DNA of 64,000 bases from Chryseobacterium piscicola (GCF_900156685.1 NZ_FTOJ01000004.1:62001-126000); one strand, 5' to 3'. Positions 45,111 through 54,626 are shown, counted from the stretch's first letter. Translations and numbers: made by a program. The notes: generated by a model not told the origin, from the letters alone.

Positions 45111-45785
45111 TTATTTAATAAGGTTGAAAGTAATGTGTGTTAAATAACCCAATACATATTTTTTGTTTTCTTCTTTATGATGATTATCTGTGAGTTTTGG
45201 TAAATGCTCACTGAAAAAATGTTGATTGTGAGCAGTCTCCAAAAGTGTGCTTGCCATAGAAACGGGATATGCGAAATCTGGTTTTGCCTCAGAAATAATA
45301 TATGAAATACATTGGCAAAGACTTTCTAGCGGGCCAAAAATCATTTCTTTGCTTATTTCGTCTACCTCTTTTACAAGATAAGATTTACTGCTTTCTGAAA
45401 TGACAATAGAGTGAAGTTTGCCAATATTATAATCGTCTACTTCATCACACGAATTGTTGTAATGCGTGATGATTTCTAAAATTTTTTTTAGTTTTTCTAA
45501 TGGTATTTTAATCTCAGAAGTTTTCAACTCACACATTAATTCGAGATAAGACCAATACCAGTTGAGAATGTAGGTTAATAATTTGTATTTTGAAGAAAAG
45601 TAACGGTAAATTGTTGCCTCAGTTGAGTTGATTTTTACAGCCAGTTTTTTAAATGTAAAATGTTCAAATCCTATATCAAAAATCAGCTCTATAGCGTGTT
45701 TTAGGATAGATTTTCCTATTTCACTCTTTTCGGGGTCTTTGAGATATAATTTGTCGTTTACTTTAAATTTTAGCTGAAAATTCAT
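45111..45785 (-). CDS. TetR/AcrR-family regulator of the export operon
   Basis: The protein of about 224 residues has an N-terminal TetR HTH: SILKHAIELIFDIGFEHFTFKKLAVKINSTEATIYRYFSSKYKLL, with the recognition helix ending YRYF. A helical ligand domain follows. It is the first gene of the operon and stops 5 bases before the ABC gene. The start at 45785 is chosen because the in-frame ATG at 45815 lies inside the promoter box. A perfect 12-bp inverted repeat upstream is its probable operator. The ligand is unknown. Confidence 0.88.
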   Translation of the reverse strand: MNFQLKFKVNDKLYLKDPEKSEIGKSILKHAIELIFDIGFEHFTFKKLAVKINSTEATIYRYFSSKYKLLTYILNWYWSYLELMCELKTSEIKIPLEKLKKILEIITHYNNSCDEVDDYNIGKLHSIVISESSKSYLVKEVDEISKEMIFGPLESLCQCISYIISEAKPDFAYPVSMASTLLETAHNQHFFSEHLPKLTDNHHKEENKKYVLGYLTHITFNLIK

Positions 45786-45806
45786 TATTTTGTTTTTGAA
45801 TTGATC

Positions 45807-45840
45807 TTTTATCAAAAATAAATAACTTTTTTTGATAAAA
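45807..45840 (-). promoter_or_regulatory. Inverted-repeat operator overlapping the -7 box of the tetR operon
   Basis: TTTTATCAAAAA (45807-45818) and TTTTTGATAAAA (45829-45840) form a perfect 12-bp inverted repeat with a 10-base spacer. On the minus strand one arm contains TATTTTTG (45820-45813), an exact TAnnTTTG. A bound TetR dimer would block the promoter, consistent with autorepression. Confidence 0.6.
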
Positions 45841-46014
45841 GTAATACTATAGATTAGAATAGTATTAAAATGTGATTAGAATATTTTGATTGTAAATAAA
45901 GATTATACAAAAGAAAACACTTCTTAATACTTGAAAAATCGCAGATATTTAATACAAAATGATTTATTAATTTAAAAGTTTAGTGATTTTCTTTTTAACC
46001 TTGTTCATTTTTAT

Positions 46015-46022
46015 TAAATTTG
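46015..46022 (+). promoter_or_regulatory. -7 promoter box for sucC
   Basis: TAAATTTG matches TAnnTTTG, 39 bases upstream of the sucC ATG. Confidence 0.45.
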
Positions 46023-46061
46023 TCAACCTTTAAATAGTAAAATAAAAATAATAAAAATAAT

Positions 46062-47252
46062 ATGAATCTTCACGAGTATCAATCAAAAGAGATTTTATCA
46101 AAGTATGGAGTAGCTATCCAACGTGGTTTCGTTGCAAACAACGTAGAAGAAGCTGTAGCAGCTGCTGAAAAATTGACTGCTGAAACCGGAGCTCAAGCTT
46201 GGGTTGTAAAAGCGCAAATTCACGCAGGTGGTCGTGGTAAAGGTGGTGGTGTAAAGTTTTCTCCGAACATGGATAAGTTGAAAGAAAACGCTCAAAACAT
46301 CATCGGAATGCAGTTGATCACACCTCAGACTTCTGCTGAAGGTAAATTGGTAAATTCTGTATTGGTAGCAGAGGATGTATATTATCCTGGAGAATCTGAA
46401 ACTAAAGAATTTTACGTTTCTATTCTTTTAGACAGAGCTCAAGGTAAAAATACAATTGTATATTCTACTGAAGGTGGTATGGATATTGAGCACGTTGCTG
46501 AAGTAACTCCACACTTAATCCACAATGAATTGATTGATCCTACTTTAGGACTTCAAGGTTTTCAAGCTAGAAAAATTGCTTTCAACCTAGGTCTTGAAGG
46601 AAATGCGTTCAAAGAATTTACAAAATTCATCTCTTCTCTATACAATGCGTATGTAGGAATTGATGCTTCTCTTTTCGAAATCAACCCGGTTTTGAAAACT
46701 TCTGACAACAAAATTATCGCTGTAGATGCTAAAGTAACTTTGGATGGTAACTCATTATTCCGTCACAAAGATCTTGAAGCACTTAGAGATACAAGAGAAG
46801 AAGATCCTTTGGATGTTGAGGCAGGTGAAGCTGGTCTTAACTTCGTAAAGCTTGATGGTAACGTTGCTTGTATGGTAAACGGCGCTGGTCTTGCAATGGC
46901 AACCATGGATATCATCAAATTATCTGGAGGTAACCCAGCAAACTTCCTAGACGTTGGTGGTACTGCGGATGCACAGAGAGTACAGACTGCTTTCGGAATT
47001 ATCCTGAGAGATCCTAACGTAAAAGCTATTTTGATCAATATTTTTGGAGGTATCGTAAGATGCGACAGAGTTGCTCAAGGTGTTGTAGATGCTTACAGAG
47101 CAATGGGAAGCCTTCCTGTTCCACTAATTGTAAGATTACAAGGTACTAATGCAGTAGAAGCTAAAAGATTAATTGACGAGTCTGGTCTACCAGTACACTC
47201 TGCAATTACTTTGGAAGAAGCTGCAAACAAAGTAAAAGAAGTTTTAGCTTAA
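46062..47252 (+). CDS. sucC: Succinyl-CoA ligase [ADP-forming] subunit beta
   Basis: It works with SucD to convert succinyl-CoA to succinate with ATP or GTP formation in the citric acid cycle. The 396-residue protein starts MNLHEYQSKEIL, the family signature, and has the ATP-grasp segment VKAQIHAGGRGKGGGVKF (about 47-64). SLFEINPV is near 206-213, and the C-terminal region is FLDVGGTAD and NIFGGIVRCD. sucD is not adjacent in this window, unlike the usual sucCD operon; a terminator follows at 47276. The lone sucC is a feature seen in several flavobacteria. Confidence 0.97.
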   Translation: MNLHEYQSKEILSKYGVAIQRGFVANNVEEAVAAAEKLTAETGAQAWVVKAQIHAGGRGKGGGVKFSPNMDKLKENAQNIIGMQLITPQTSAEGKLVNSVLVAEDVYYPGESETKEFYVSILLDRAQGKNTIVYSTEGGMDIEHVAEVTPHLIHNELIDPTLGLQGFQARKIAFNLGLEGNAFKEFTKFISSLYNAYVGIDASLFEINPVLKTSDNKIIAVDAKVTLDGNSLFRHKDLEALRDTREEDPLDVEAGEAGLNFVKLDGNVACMVNGAGLAMATMDIIKLSGGNPANFLDVGGTADAQRVQTAFGIILRDPNVKAILINIFGGIVRCDRVAQGVVDAYRAMGSLPVPLIVRLQGTNAVEAKRLIDESGLPVHSAITLEEAANKVKEVLA

Positions 47253-47275
47253 AACTAAAATTTTCATATCAATTT

Positions 47276-47308
47276 AAACCGTTTCATTTTTTGAAGCGGT
47301 TTTTTTTT
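47276..47308 (+). terminator. Terminator of sucC
   Basis: An 11-bp stem with one U-G wobble (47276-47286 with 47292-47302) and a 5-base loop is followed by a run of T. Confidence 0.88.
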
Positions 47309-47367
47309 ATAATGATAATTAATGAGTCATTTTAAAATCTTAATTTTACTACAATTAAGTTTATAAA

Positions 47368-47817
47368 ATGAAAATATATCTTTGTTTTTTTCTGTTTTTA
47401 TTTCTTAATTGTCAATCGCAGGTTAGAAAGAGCCAATATTTGCCTCAATCTAAAATAATTCACTTCGAAGATAAATATCATTATCCTTTTACTTTAACTC
47501 AAAATGATTTTCTGATTATAATTTCTCAGGAAAAAATGGACGGGGTTTTCGTTTTAATACATCAAAAAAATAAAAGAAACCGATATTCTCCAATTCCGGC
47601 TGTTGTGGAAGATGAAACTTATGTTCTCATAAAACCGAAATTAAAAAATTCCAATGATGTTTTGATAGAGGAAATAAGTTTAAATAAAAATATACTTTAT
47701 CTGAAAGTAAAAGAATTGTATAATCCCGATTTTGAAAAATCTACTCGAAAACCACCTAATGTTCTGTTGAAACTAAACGGAAATGTCAGGTTTAAAAAAG
47801 TAATCACAAAATACTAA
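47368..47817 (+). CDS. Hypothetical lipoprotein
   Basis: This 149-residue protein of no family I recognise has a short lipoprotein signal peptide with lipobox FLNC (Cys near 15). The mature part is beta-rich with no obvious catalytic motif (DGVFVLIHQKNKRNRYSPIP, NVLLKLNGNVRFKKV). It starts 60 bases after the sucC terminator and lies 17 bases before the secreted metalloprotease, so the two are probably co-transcribed. A role linked to the protease is possible but unproven. Confidence 0.75.
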   Translation: MKIYLCFFLFLFLNCQSQVRKSQYLPQSKIIHFEDKYHYPFTLTQNDFLIIISQEKMDGVFVLIHQKNKRNRYSPIPAVVEDETYVLIKPKLKNSNDVLIEEISLNKNILYLKVKELYNPDFEKSTRKPPNVLLKLNGNVRFKKVITKY

Positions 47818-47834
47818 TATTTAATATAACTTAC

Positions 47835-50027
47835 ATGAAAACAAAAACATTTATTCTTTCGTGTCTGCTAGTAGCAGCACAGGGTTTTGCTCAGGATAAT
47901 TACTGGTCAAAGCTTAAAGACAACAAAGTGAAACGTGAAAATCTCAGCCCAAGATGGGTTGTGCCCAACACATTTTCGCTATATCAGTTAGATTTAGATA
48001 AAATTAAAAATGACCTGAAAAATGCACCTCAGCGCTTTTCAAATAATGAGAATTTAATCATTAAATTTCCTGATTCAGACGGAAAAACGAGAGATTATAT
48101 CGTTCAGGAAGCCTCTATGATGGAACCCGAATTACAGGCTAAATTTCCTGAAATCCGTACTTACGTTGGCTGGCAGAAAAATCATCCTGAAAATACAATT
48201 CGTTTCAGTACTACGCCTTCTACAGGAATCAGCGTGATGTATTTTGATAATTGGGAAGTAAGCTATCTCGACAGTTATGCAAAAGATCATTCTTCTTTCA
48301 TTCTTTATAAAAGAAAAGATCTTCCAAAAAATGACAGACTCTTCGAATGTCATATAGAAAATGAACTGGATAATTTAAAAAACAGCGGTGGCTCAGCAAA
48401 CAAGGCACCATTGGTTTCTGACGGACAGTTTAGAAGGTACAGAATTGCTATTGCCGCCACGGGAGAGTACACTAATTTTCATGGTGGAACGGTCGCATTG
48501 GCTATGGCAGCAATGGTAACTACAATGAACAGAGTTAATGGTGTTTATGAAAAATCAATTTCTACTACCATGACCATGGTTGCCAATAATAACCTATTGG
48601 TCTATACCAATACGTCTACTGATCCATACACCAACGGAAATCCCGGAGCAATGATTACTCAAAATCAAACAAATACAAATTCTGTTATTGGTACTGCAAA
48701 TTACGATATCGGTCACGTTTTTGGTACAAACAGTGGAGGTGTGGCAGGTTTAGGGGTTGTTTGTGTAGCTGACAATAAGGCTAGAGGTGTTACTGGTTCT
48801 GGCGCTCCTGTGGGTGACCCTTTTGATATTGATTATGTTGCTCATGAATTGGGACATCAGTTCGGAGCAAATCATACATTTAGGAATTGTAGTGGTAATG
48901 AAAATAATTCTACAGCTTTCGAACCAGGTAGCGGTTCTACAATTATGGCTTATGCGGGGATATGTGGTACCAGCTTAAATGTACAAAATAGCAGTGATGC
49001 CTACTTCCATGCGGCAAGTATTCTTGAAATGTATGCTGTAGTTCAGAGATCTACCGACTGTTCTGTGAAAACGTCAAACAGTAATGGGGTTCCTACGGCT
49101 GATGCTGGTGCAGATTACATCATTCCCAAAAGTACAGCATTTGTATTGACAGGTATAGGCACAGATCCAAACAATGATCCGCTGACCTATTTATGGGAAC
49201 AGTATGATAACACCAATAATACTCAGCCACCTGTTTCTACAGCCACAGCAGGCCCTGTTTACCGTTCGTTAGCTCCTAAAGTTTCTCCATTGAGATATTT
49301 TCCGGTTATGACTTCGGTTTTAGCTAATAATCTGATACCGAAATGGGAAGTTACTCCAAGCGTGGCAAGAACACTCAATTTTTCTCTTATCGTAAATGAT
49401 AACAAAGCCACAGGAAATCAGGCTGCAAGAGACGTAATGGTTGTTACAGTTACCGATGATGGTCCGTTTGCAGTAACGTCTCAAACATCAAATGCAGCAA
49501 TTACCGGAAACTCAACTATTCCTGTAACTTGGGCTGTAGCAGGAACGAATGGAGGAACCATCAATACTGCCAATGTAACTATTCTGCTTTCTAAAGATGG
49601 CGGCGCGAATTTCAATACTGTTTTGGCAGCAAGTGTTCCAAACAACGGCTCTGCAAATGTGACGATTCCTAGTGAAAATATTGCTAATGCAAGAATTATG
49701 GTAAAGGCACTGAACAATATTTATTTTGCAGTAAATTCTACTAATTTCCCAGTGAATCAGGTTGTGTTATCTACGTCTGAAACTGCAGTTAAGAATTATA
49801 CAATTTATCCAAATCCAGCTTCTGATTTTATTACTGTTTCATTAAAAAGATTATCTCAAAAGGCAGATTATGAAATGTACGATGCTTCAGGAAGATTAAT
49901 TTTAAAAGGAAACTTTGCAGGAGAAACTAAAATAGATGTAAGAACTCTTACCAATGGAAATTATCTTCTTACCCTTGTTTTAGATGGTGGTGAGAAGATT
50001 TCAGAGAAATTTATCATTAAAAAATAG
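47835..50027 (+). CDS. Secreted reprolysin-like zinc metalloprotease with T9SS sorting domain
   Basis: The 730-residue protein has a signal peptide (ILSCLLVAAQGFAQ, cleavage near 20). A propeptide-like region (about 25-190) follows. The metzincin catalytic domain carries HELGHQFGANH (H337, H341, H347 bind zinc), followed by an IMAYAGICG Met-turn-like stretch. Fibronectin/PKD-like regions follow. The C terminus (about 655-730, KNYTIYPNPASDF ... EKFIIKK) is a type A sorting domain, so it is exported by the Bacteroidota type IX system and probably cell-surface-attached or released. It shares a transcript with the lipoprotein upstream. Confidence 0.92.
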   Translation: MKTKTFILSCLLVAAQGFAQDNYWSKLKDNKVKRENLSPRWVVPNTFSLYQLDLDKIKNDLKNAPQRFSNNENLIIKFPDSDGKTRDYIVQEASMMEPELQAKFPEIRTYVGWQKNHPENTIRFSTTPSTGISVMYFDNWEVSYLDSYAKDHSSFILYKRKDLPKNDRLFECHIENELDNLKNSGGSANKAPLVSDGQFRRYRIAIAATGEYTNFHGGTVALAMAAMVTTMNRVNGVYEKSISTTMTMVANNNLLVYTNTSTDPYTNGNPGAMITQNQTNTNSVIGTANYDIGHVFGTNSGGVAGLGVVCVADNKARGVTGSGAPVGDPFDIDYVAHELGHQFGANHTFRNCSGNENNSTAFEPGSGSTIMAYAGICGTSLNVQNSSDAYFHAASILEMYAVVQRSTDCSVKTSNSNGVPTADAGADYIIPKSTAFVLTGIGTDPNNDPLTYLWEQYDNTNNTQPPVSTATAGPVYRSLAPKVSPLRYFPVMTSVLANNLIPKWEVTPSVARTLNFSLIVNDNKATGNQAARDVMVVTVTDDGPFAVTSQTSNAAITGNSTIPVTWAVAGTNGGTINTANVTILLSKDGGANFNTVLAASVPNNGSANVTIPSENIANARIMVKALNNIYFAVNSTNFPVNQVVLSTSETAVKNYTIYPNPASDFITVSLKRLSQKADYEMYDASGRLILKGNFAGETKIDVRTLTNGNYLLTLVLDGGEKISEKFIIKK

Positions 50028-50043
50028 GAAAATATTTACATGA

Positions 50044-50077
50044 AAAAGCTCCGAAGAAACAAATCTTCGGAGCTTTT
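50044..50077. terminator. Bidirectional terminator between the protease and deoC
   Basis: A perfect 14-bp stem AAAAGCTCCGAAGA/TCTTCGGAGCTTTT closes a 6-base loop. T residues flank it on the minus strand. It serves the two convergent genes. Confidence 0.9.
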
Positions 50078-50093
50078 CTATTTAAAATGTATT

Positions 50094-50837
50094 CTAATAT
50101 TCTTCTTTAGAAGATTGATCTTTAAGCAAACTCAAAGCCGAAGAAGTTCCAATTCTTTTCACGCCAAGATTAATCATTTTCACAGCATCAGCGTGACTTC
50201 TAACGCCTCCAGCTGCTTTTACAGGTAGCTTTCCAGAATTATCGAGCATTATTTTAATGCCTTCAAAAGTAGCACCGTTTGGCTTTCCATCCTTGGTTTC
50301 ATAAAATCCGGTGGATGATTTTACAAAAATTGCTGAAAAATCATTTCCATCAAAATTCTCTTCTGCCCACATAGAAATTTTCTTTGTGAGATCTGCAATT
50401 TGTGTATCTGTTAACGCGGCAATTTCAATAATCCATTTGGCTATCTTTTGATTTTGAAGGCAAAGTTTTGTGCAATCTAGAAACTCGGTTTTCACCAAAT
50501 CGAGATCACCGTTGAGGTATTGAGAATAATTAATAACAAAATCAAGTTCATCAGCGCCATCTGCAATTGCTTTTTTTGCTTCATTCAGTTTTTCATCAAC
50601 CGAATAAGTTCCCTCGTGAAAGCCAATCACAGTTCCTATTTTTACGTCTGAATTTTTATCTGTCAGAAACTTTTTAATTTCAGAAACATATTCAGGTCTT
50701 ATCATCACAGCAAAAATATTATTTTCTTCTGCTTCTGCGGCAAGTTCTAGAGCTTTCTGAAGTGTTTCTTCTTCTGAAATTCCAGATTGCTGTGGTGTTT
50801 TAAGATAGGTTGAATCTAAAAAATCTGCGATATTCAT
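50094..50837 (-). CDS. deoC: Deoxyribose-phosphate aldolase
   Basis: It cleaves 2-deoxyribose-5-phosphate to glyceraldehyde-3-phosphate and acetaldehyde in nucleoside breakdown. The 247-residue class I aldolase shows FVKSSTGFYE (Schiff-base Lys region) and LPVKAAGGVRSHADA (second conserved Lys). Both match the DERA active site. The start overlaps nothing; the upstream Lrp-type regulator ends 4 bases before it, so the two are one transcript. No other deo gene is near. Confidence 0.95.
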   Translation of the reverse strand: MNIADFLDSTYLKTPQQSGISEEETLQKALELAAEAEENNIFAVMIRPEYVSEIKKFLTDKNSDVKIGTVIGFHEGTYSVDEKLNEAKKAIADGADELDFVINYSQYLNGDLDLVKTEFLDCTKLCLQNQKIAKWIIEIAALTDTQIADLTKKISMWAEENFDGNDFSAIFVKSSTGFYETKDGKPNGATFEGIKIMLDNSGKLPVKAAGGVRSHADAVKMINLGVKRIGTSSALSLLKDQSSKEEY

Positions 50838-50841
50838 TGTG

Positions 50842-51312
50842 TTATACTTTTAGTTGTCTTGCAATGCTTTGCTCAAGAGATATAAATGTTTCTGTACGGG
50901 TAACTCCCTTAAATTTCTGTAATTTACTAAGAATTTGCATAAGATGATCGTTGTCTTTGCAGAGAACTTTTATAAAAACAGCATAATTTCCTGTTGTATA
51001 GTGCGCTTCTACAACTTCATTTACTTCTTTTAGAGATTTTACCACTTCAGCATAATGGCTCGGCTGATCTAGAAATATTCCGATGAAGGAAACTACTTTG
51101 AAGCCAATTTTCTTTGGATTTAAAAAAGAAATAGTGCTTTCTATTACTCCTGCATGCTCTAGTTTTTTTATTCTTTGGTGAACTGCGGTAGTGGAAATCC
51201 CTACTTTCGAGGCAATGTGAGCAAGTGAAGTTTTGGAATTATCCATAAGCATATAAATAATCTGCTTATCGATTGCATCCAAATAGTAATCTGTATTGTT
51301 AGAATTCTTCAT
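50842..51312 (-). CDS. Lrp/AsnC-family regulator
   Basis: The 156-residue protein has the AsnC-type HTH at the N terminus (YLDAIDKQIIYMLMDNSKTSLAHIA, then VGISTTAVHQRIKKLEHAGVI). The RAM/AsnC effector domain follows (VVSFIGIFLD, AHYTTGNYAVFIKVLCKDNDHL, ARQLKV end). Such regulators sense amino acids or small metabolites. It is 4 bases before deoC and 34 after the nuclease-like gene. Control of deoC would be unusual and is inference. Confidence 0.93.
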   Translation of the reverse strand: MKNSNNTDYYLDAIDKQIIYMLMDNSKTSLAHIASKVGISTTAVHQRIKKLEHAGVIESTISFLNPKKIGFKVVSFIGIFLDQPSHYAEVVKSLKEVNEVVEAHYTTGNYAVFIKVLCKDNDHLMQILSKLQKFKGVTRTETFISLEQSIARQLKV

Positions 51313-51346
51313 TTTGATTTAGTTTAATGTTTTATAGAAATGTTTG

Positions 51347-52303
51347 TTAGTTGTTGTTGTTTTTGTCACAGCGTTTTAGTTTTATAAAAACAGGGAAATG
51401 GTCGCTGTATCCCCCTAAATATCTCGTTCCTGCAAAAGTTCTAAAAGGCCTTTTTGCTGAGTTTTTTTCTGTAGTTGTAAGTTGGTTGTGGTTAAAGATT
51501 TCTGCAGAATCATATTGAAGTATGCTTTCGTTACAGTTAAAAAAATTTTCTGATAAAAGTATTTGATCAAATAGTAAACCACTTTTGTAATGAAATGTTG
51601 AATATTTTTTATTTAAGAACAAATTTAAGAAAGGATTTCTGAGAACAATACCGTTTGAAGTTTTGTCTGTTAACGGCAGAATGATTTCATCATCAGGATT
51701 TTCATTAAAATCTCCGCACAAAATTACTTTCTCATCAGTATTTTTAAGAATCACATTAATTCTGGTTTTTAGTTCATTAATGATATAAGCTCTTTTTGGT
51801 TTGTTGACGTCTTTTTCTCTTTTCGATGGTAAGTGAAGTACAAATACATTGATGATTTCTTCTTCATATTTCACTTTTGCAAAAAGTACATCTCTAGTTG
51901 TGTCGTAATATTGCTCGTCTAGACCAGATTCTTCAAAGAAAAAAGTGATAGGTTCGGAGTGTAAAATTTTGATTTTTGAAGGATTGTAGAGCAAAGCTAC
52001 ATCTACATTTCTTTCATCTAGAGAATTATAATGAATGATGTCGTATTTTCCCTGAAGAGGCTCGGTATTGATGAGGTCTTTCAGAACGTGAGATCCCGAA
52101 ATCTCTGCAAGCCCCACCATTAATGGTAAATGGCTATTTTGCTCTTCGATCAAACGAAAAACATGTGCAATTTTATTGAGTTTATACTGATACTTTCGGA
52201 AGTCCCAATTGTTGAGTCCGCTTTTGGTTTTTTCGAACTTGTTTTTGGGCGTAGAATCTGGTAAAAACAAATTTTCAACGTTGTAGAATGCAAAAATCTC
52301 CAT
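51347..52303 (-). CDS. Endonuclease/exonuclease/phosphatase-fold protein
   Basis: The 318-residue protein has the DNase I-like fold. It opens EIFAFYNVENLF, and the catalytic motifs are visible as GLAEIS (Glu), VFVLHLPS, LCGDFNENPDD (Asp-Asn) and a terminal YSDHFPVFIKL (SDH His). These match the EEP family. No signal peptide is seen, so it is probably cytoplasmic. The substrate may be nucleic acid, lipid or phosphoester. It is the first gene of the minus-strand group running into the Lrp-type gene, 34 bases apart. Confidence 0.9.
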   Translation of the reverse strand: MEIFAFYNVENLFLPDSTPKNKFEKTKSGLNNWDFRKYQYKLNKIAHVFRLIEEQNSHLPLMVGLAEISGSHVLKDLINTEPLQGKYDIIHYNSLDERNVDVALLYNPSKIKILHSEPITFFFEESGLDEQYYDTTRDVLFAKVKYEEEIINVFVLHLPSKREKDVNKPKRAYIINELKTRINVILKNTDEKVILCGDFNENPDDEIILPLTDKTSNGIVLRNPFLNLFLNKKYSTFHYKSGLLFDQILLSENFFNCNESILQYDSAEIFNHNQLTTTEKNSAKRPFRTFAGTRYLGGYSDHFPVFIKLKRCDKNNNN

Positions 52304-52518
52304 TGATTTGTTTGCAAAAAATTAATATTTATCTAGCCTTTCAAAAATTTGTGTGGTTAAAAATACAAATAGTTTTTTTATGAATTATTATTTTAATTAA
52401 TATTTTAACATAAATTAATTTAATCATAATGATATTTCATTGATTTTCAAAAAATTATAATTTAAAATAAATAGGGAATTATTACCTTAATAAATCATTA
52501 AAGCATCATAGAAATCAA

Positions 52519-53190
52519 TTAGAGTAAATCGGGTCTTTTTTCTTGTGTAATTCTTACGGCTTCATCATGTCTCCAATCTTCAATTTTCTTAAAATCTCCG
52601 CTCAAAAGTACTTTTGGCACTTCTAGACCTTTATACACATCTGGTCTTGTGTAAATAGGCGGAGAAAGCAAATTATCCTGAAAACTATCAGTCAAAGCAC
52701 TTTGTTCATCATTCAAAACACCTGGCAAAAGCCTGATGACAGAATCTGCCAAAACACAAGCTGCAAGCTCGCCACCTGTAAGCACATAATCTCCTATAGA
52801 AATCTCTTTTGTAATGTGAAGTTCTCGTACGCGTTGATCAATACCTTTGTAATGGCCGCAAAGAAATATAAGATTGTTTTTAATAGAAAGGGTATTGGCC
52901 AATTTTTGATTTAAAGTGACACCATCTGGCGTTAGATAAATCACTTCATCATATTCTCTTTCAGATTTAAGGTCAGAAATACACTTGTCTATGGGCTCAA
53001 TCATCATAACCATTCCTGCACCGCCACCATAGGGTTCGTCGTCAATTTGCTTATGTTTATTAATTGCCCAATCTCGGAGTTGATGAAAATGAACTTCGGC
53101 AATACCTTTATCCATCGCTCTTTTCAGTATGGAAGTTTGAAATGGGCTTGCCATGAGTTCTGGAAGTACACTTATAATATCAATTCTCAT
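52519..53190 (-). CDS. trmD: tRNA (guanine-37-N1)-methyltransferase TrmD
   Basis: It methylates G37 next to the anticodon using SAM and prevents frameshifting. The 223-residue SPOUT enzyme starts [13 protein letters not shown] and has [13 protein letters not shown], the knot-forming [13 protein letters not shown] and [16 protein letters not shown]. All are standard. Its start codon overlaps the stop codon of the NDH-2-like gene (ATGA), so the two are translationally coupled. trmD is more often with rpsP-rimM-rplS, which are not here. Confidence 0.97.
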   Translation of the reverse strand: MRIDIISVLPELMASPFQTSILKRAMDKGIAEVHFHQLRDWAINKHKQIDDEPYGGGAGMVMMIEPIDKCISDLKSEREYDEVIYLTPDGVTLNQKLANTLSIKNNLIFLCGHYKGIDQRVRELHITKEISIGDYVLTGGELAACVLADSVIRLLPGVLNDEQSALTDSFQDNLLSPPIYTRPDVYKGLEVPKVLLSGDFKKIEDWRHDEAVRITQEKRPDLL

Positions 53191-54449
53191 TGTAATGTTC
53201 CGTTTTTTTTGTTGGATAGGATGATTAGTCGTAATGACGAATCTTTATTAAAATAACTCCACATCCAATTAAAGAATACGGCAAGTTTATTTCTAACGCT
53301 CAAAATTAGCATTAAGTGAAGGAACATCCAAAAATACCACGCAAGAAAACCTTGAAATTTTATAAAAGGAAGATCTACAACTGCTCTGTGTTTACCTATT
53401 GTAGCAAGAGAACCTTTGTCATCATATTCATATTCAGACCATTCTGAATTACTTTTCTTTAAAATATTTTTGCCTAAATTTTTTGCTTGATTAATTGCTA
53501 CATTCGCTACTTGAGGATGACCTTGAGGGTATTTGGGTGTTTCCATGTAGGAAATGTCGCCAATGGCATAAATATTTTCAAAACCTTTTATTTTGTTGAA
53601 TCTGTCGGTAATGTATCTGTTTTTCAAAATGTTTTCTTGAGAAAATCCATCAATTACATTTCCTATAACACCGGCGGCCCAGATTACGTTGTTGGAAGCT
53701 ATTTGTTTTCCACTTTTCATGTAAACCCTGTCGCCATCGTATTCTGTAACATATTCTCCACTTAGAAAATCTACACCAAGATCTTTTAGGTATTTTTCAG
53801 ACTGAGTTTGTGCTTCGGGACTCATTACTGCTAACGGTTTCTCTGTAGAGCTTACAAGTATGATTTTAAGATGATCAAAATTCATATAAGGATAATCTCT
53901 TGGTAGAATTTCTTTTTTCATTTCAGAAAAAGCGCCTGCAAGCTCCACACCAGTGGGGCCGCTTCCTACAATAACGATATTCCAATTTCCGTCATCACTG
54001 CGGCTTTTTTCTAGGATTAATCTTTCGAAAGTCATCAAAACATGGTTTCTAATACTGATGGCTTCTTGGGTGTTTTTCATCCCGAAAGCTTTAGATTCCA
54101 TTTCTTTATTCCCGAAAAAATTGGTTTTACAACCAGTAGCGATAATTAATTTGTCATAACTAAATTCTGCTCCGTCAGCAATTACTTTATTTTGTGAAGG
54201 AATAATTTCTTTTACCTCGGTAAGCCTAAATTGTGTATTTCTCGATTGCTGAAAAATCTTACGAAAAGGAAATGAAATATTGGAAGGTTCTATCCTCCCG
54301 CAAGCCACCTGATAGAATAGAGGCTGAAACATGTGATGGTTTACACGATCGAGCACAATAACCTTTTTGTTTTTGTTGTTCAGTGTTTTAGCCAATTGCA
54401 ATCCTGCAAAACCTCCTCCAATGATAACGATTTTCTCCCTTGTTTCCAT
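53187..54449 (-). CDS. Type II NADH dehydrogenase-like flavoprotein (NDH-2)
   Basis: The 420-residue FAD/NAD-binding oxidoreductase moves electrons from NADH to quinone without proton pumping. It has the N-terminal [18 protein letters not shown] motif. A second dinucleotide motif, [15 protein letters not shown], lies near 160, and the FAD-binding YAIGDIS near 290. The C-terminal hydrophobic stretch [16 protein letters not shown] (about 365-380) binds the membrane, as in NDH-2. A TAAATTTG box ends 5 bases before the ATG, so the mRNA may be leaderless. It is coupled to trmD by an ATGA overlap. Confidence 0.9.
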   Translation of the reverse strand: METREKIVIIGGGFAGLQLAKTLNNKNKKVIVLDRVNHHMFQPLFYQVACGRIEPSNISFPFRKIFQQSRNTQFRLTEVKEIIPSQNKVIADGAEFSYDKLIIATGCKTNFFGNKEMESKAFGMKNTQEAISIRNHVLMTFERLILEKSRSDDGNWNIVIVGSGPTGVELAGAFSEMKKEILPRDYPYMNFDHLKIILVSSTEKPLAVMSPEAQTQSEKYLKDLGVDFLSGEYVTEYDGDRVYMKSGKQIASNNVIWAAGVIGNVIDGFSQENILKNRYITDRFNKIKGFENIYAIGDISYMETPKYPQGHPQVANVAINQAKNLGKNILKKSNSEWSEYEYDDKGSLATIGKHRAVVDLPFIKFQGFLAWYFWMFLHLMLILSVRNKLAVFFNWMWSYFNKDSSLRLIILSNKKNGTLQ

Positions 54450-54454
54450 AGTAA

Positions 54455-54462
54455 CAAATTTA
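54455..54462 (-). promoter_or_regulatory. -7 promoter box of the NDH-2/trmD operon, adjacent to the start codon
   Basis: The minus strand reads TAAATTTG, an exact TAnnTTTG. It lies 5 bases before the ATG at 54449, so the transcript would begin at or within a few bases of the start codon. Confidence 0.45.
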
Positions 54463-54531
54463 CAGATTTAATGTTTATTCAATCTTATTATTTGAGATTA
54501 ATTCTACCTGATATTTGAATGTTAAATAAAT

Positions 54532-54555
54532 ATCCGCCTCATTTCTGAAGCGGAT
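54532..54555 (-). terminator. Terminator downstream of the broken minus-strand gene
   Basis: On the minus strand a 10-bp stem with one U-G wobble (54546-54555 with 54532-54541) closes a GAAA tetraloop and is followed by an AT-rich tract. It sits 70 bases downstream of the fragment's stop codon and would have been its terminator. Confidence 0.6.
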
Positions 54556-54626
54556 TAATCATTTTGGCGTAAATATTTTGTTCGTTATCGCTCCGCCATC
54601 CTCCGTCTAAAATGCATTTTGAGTCC

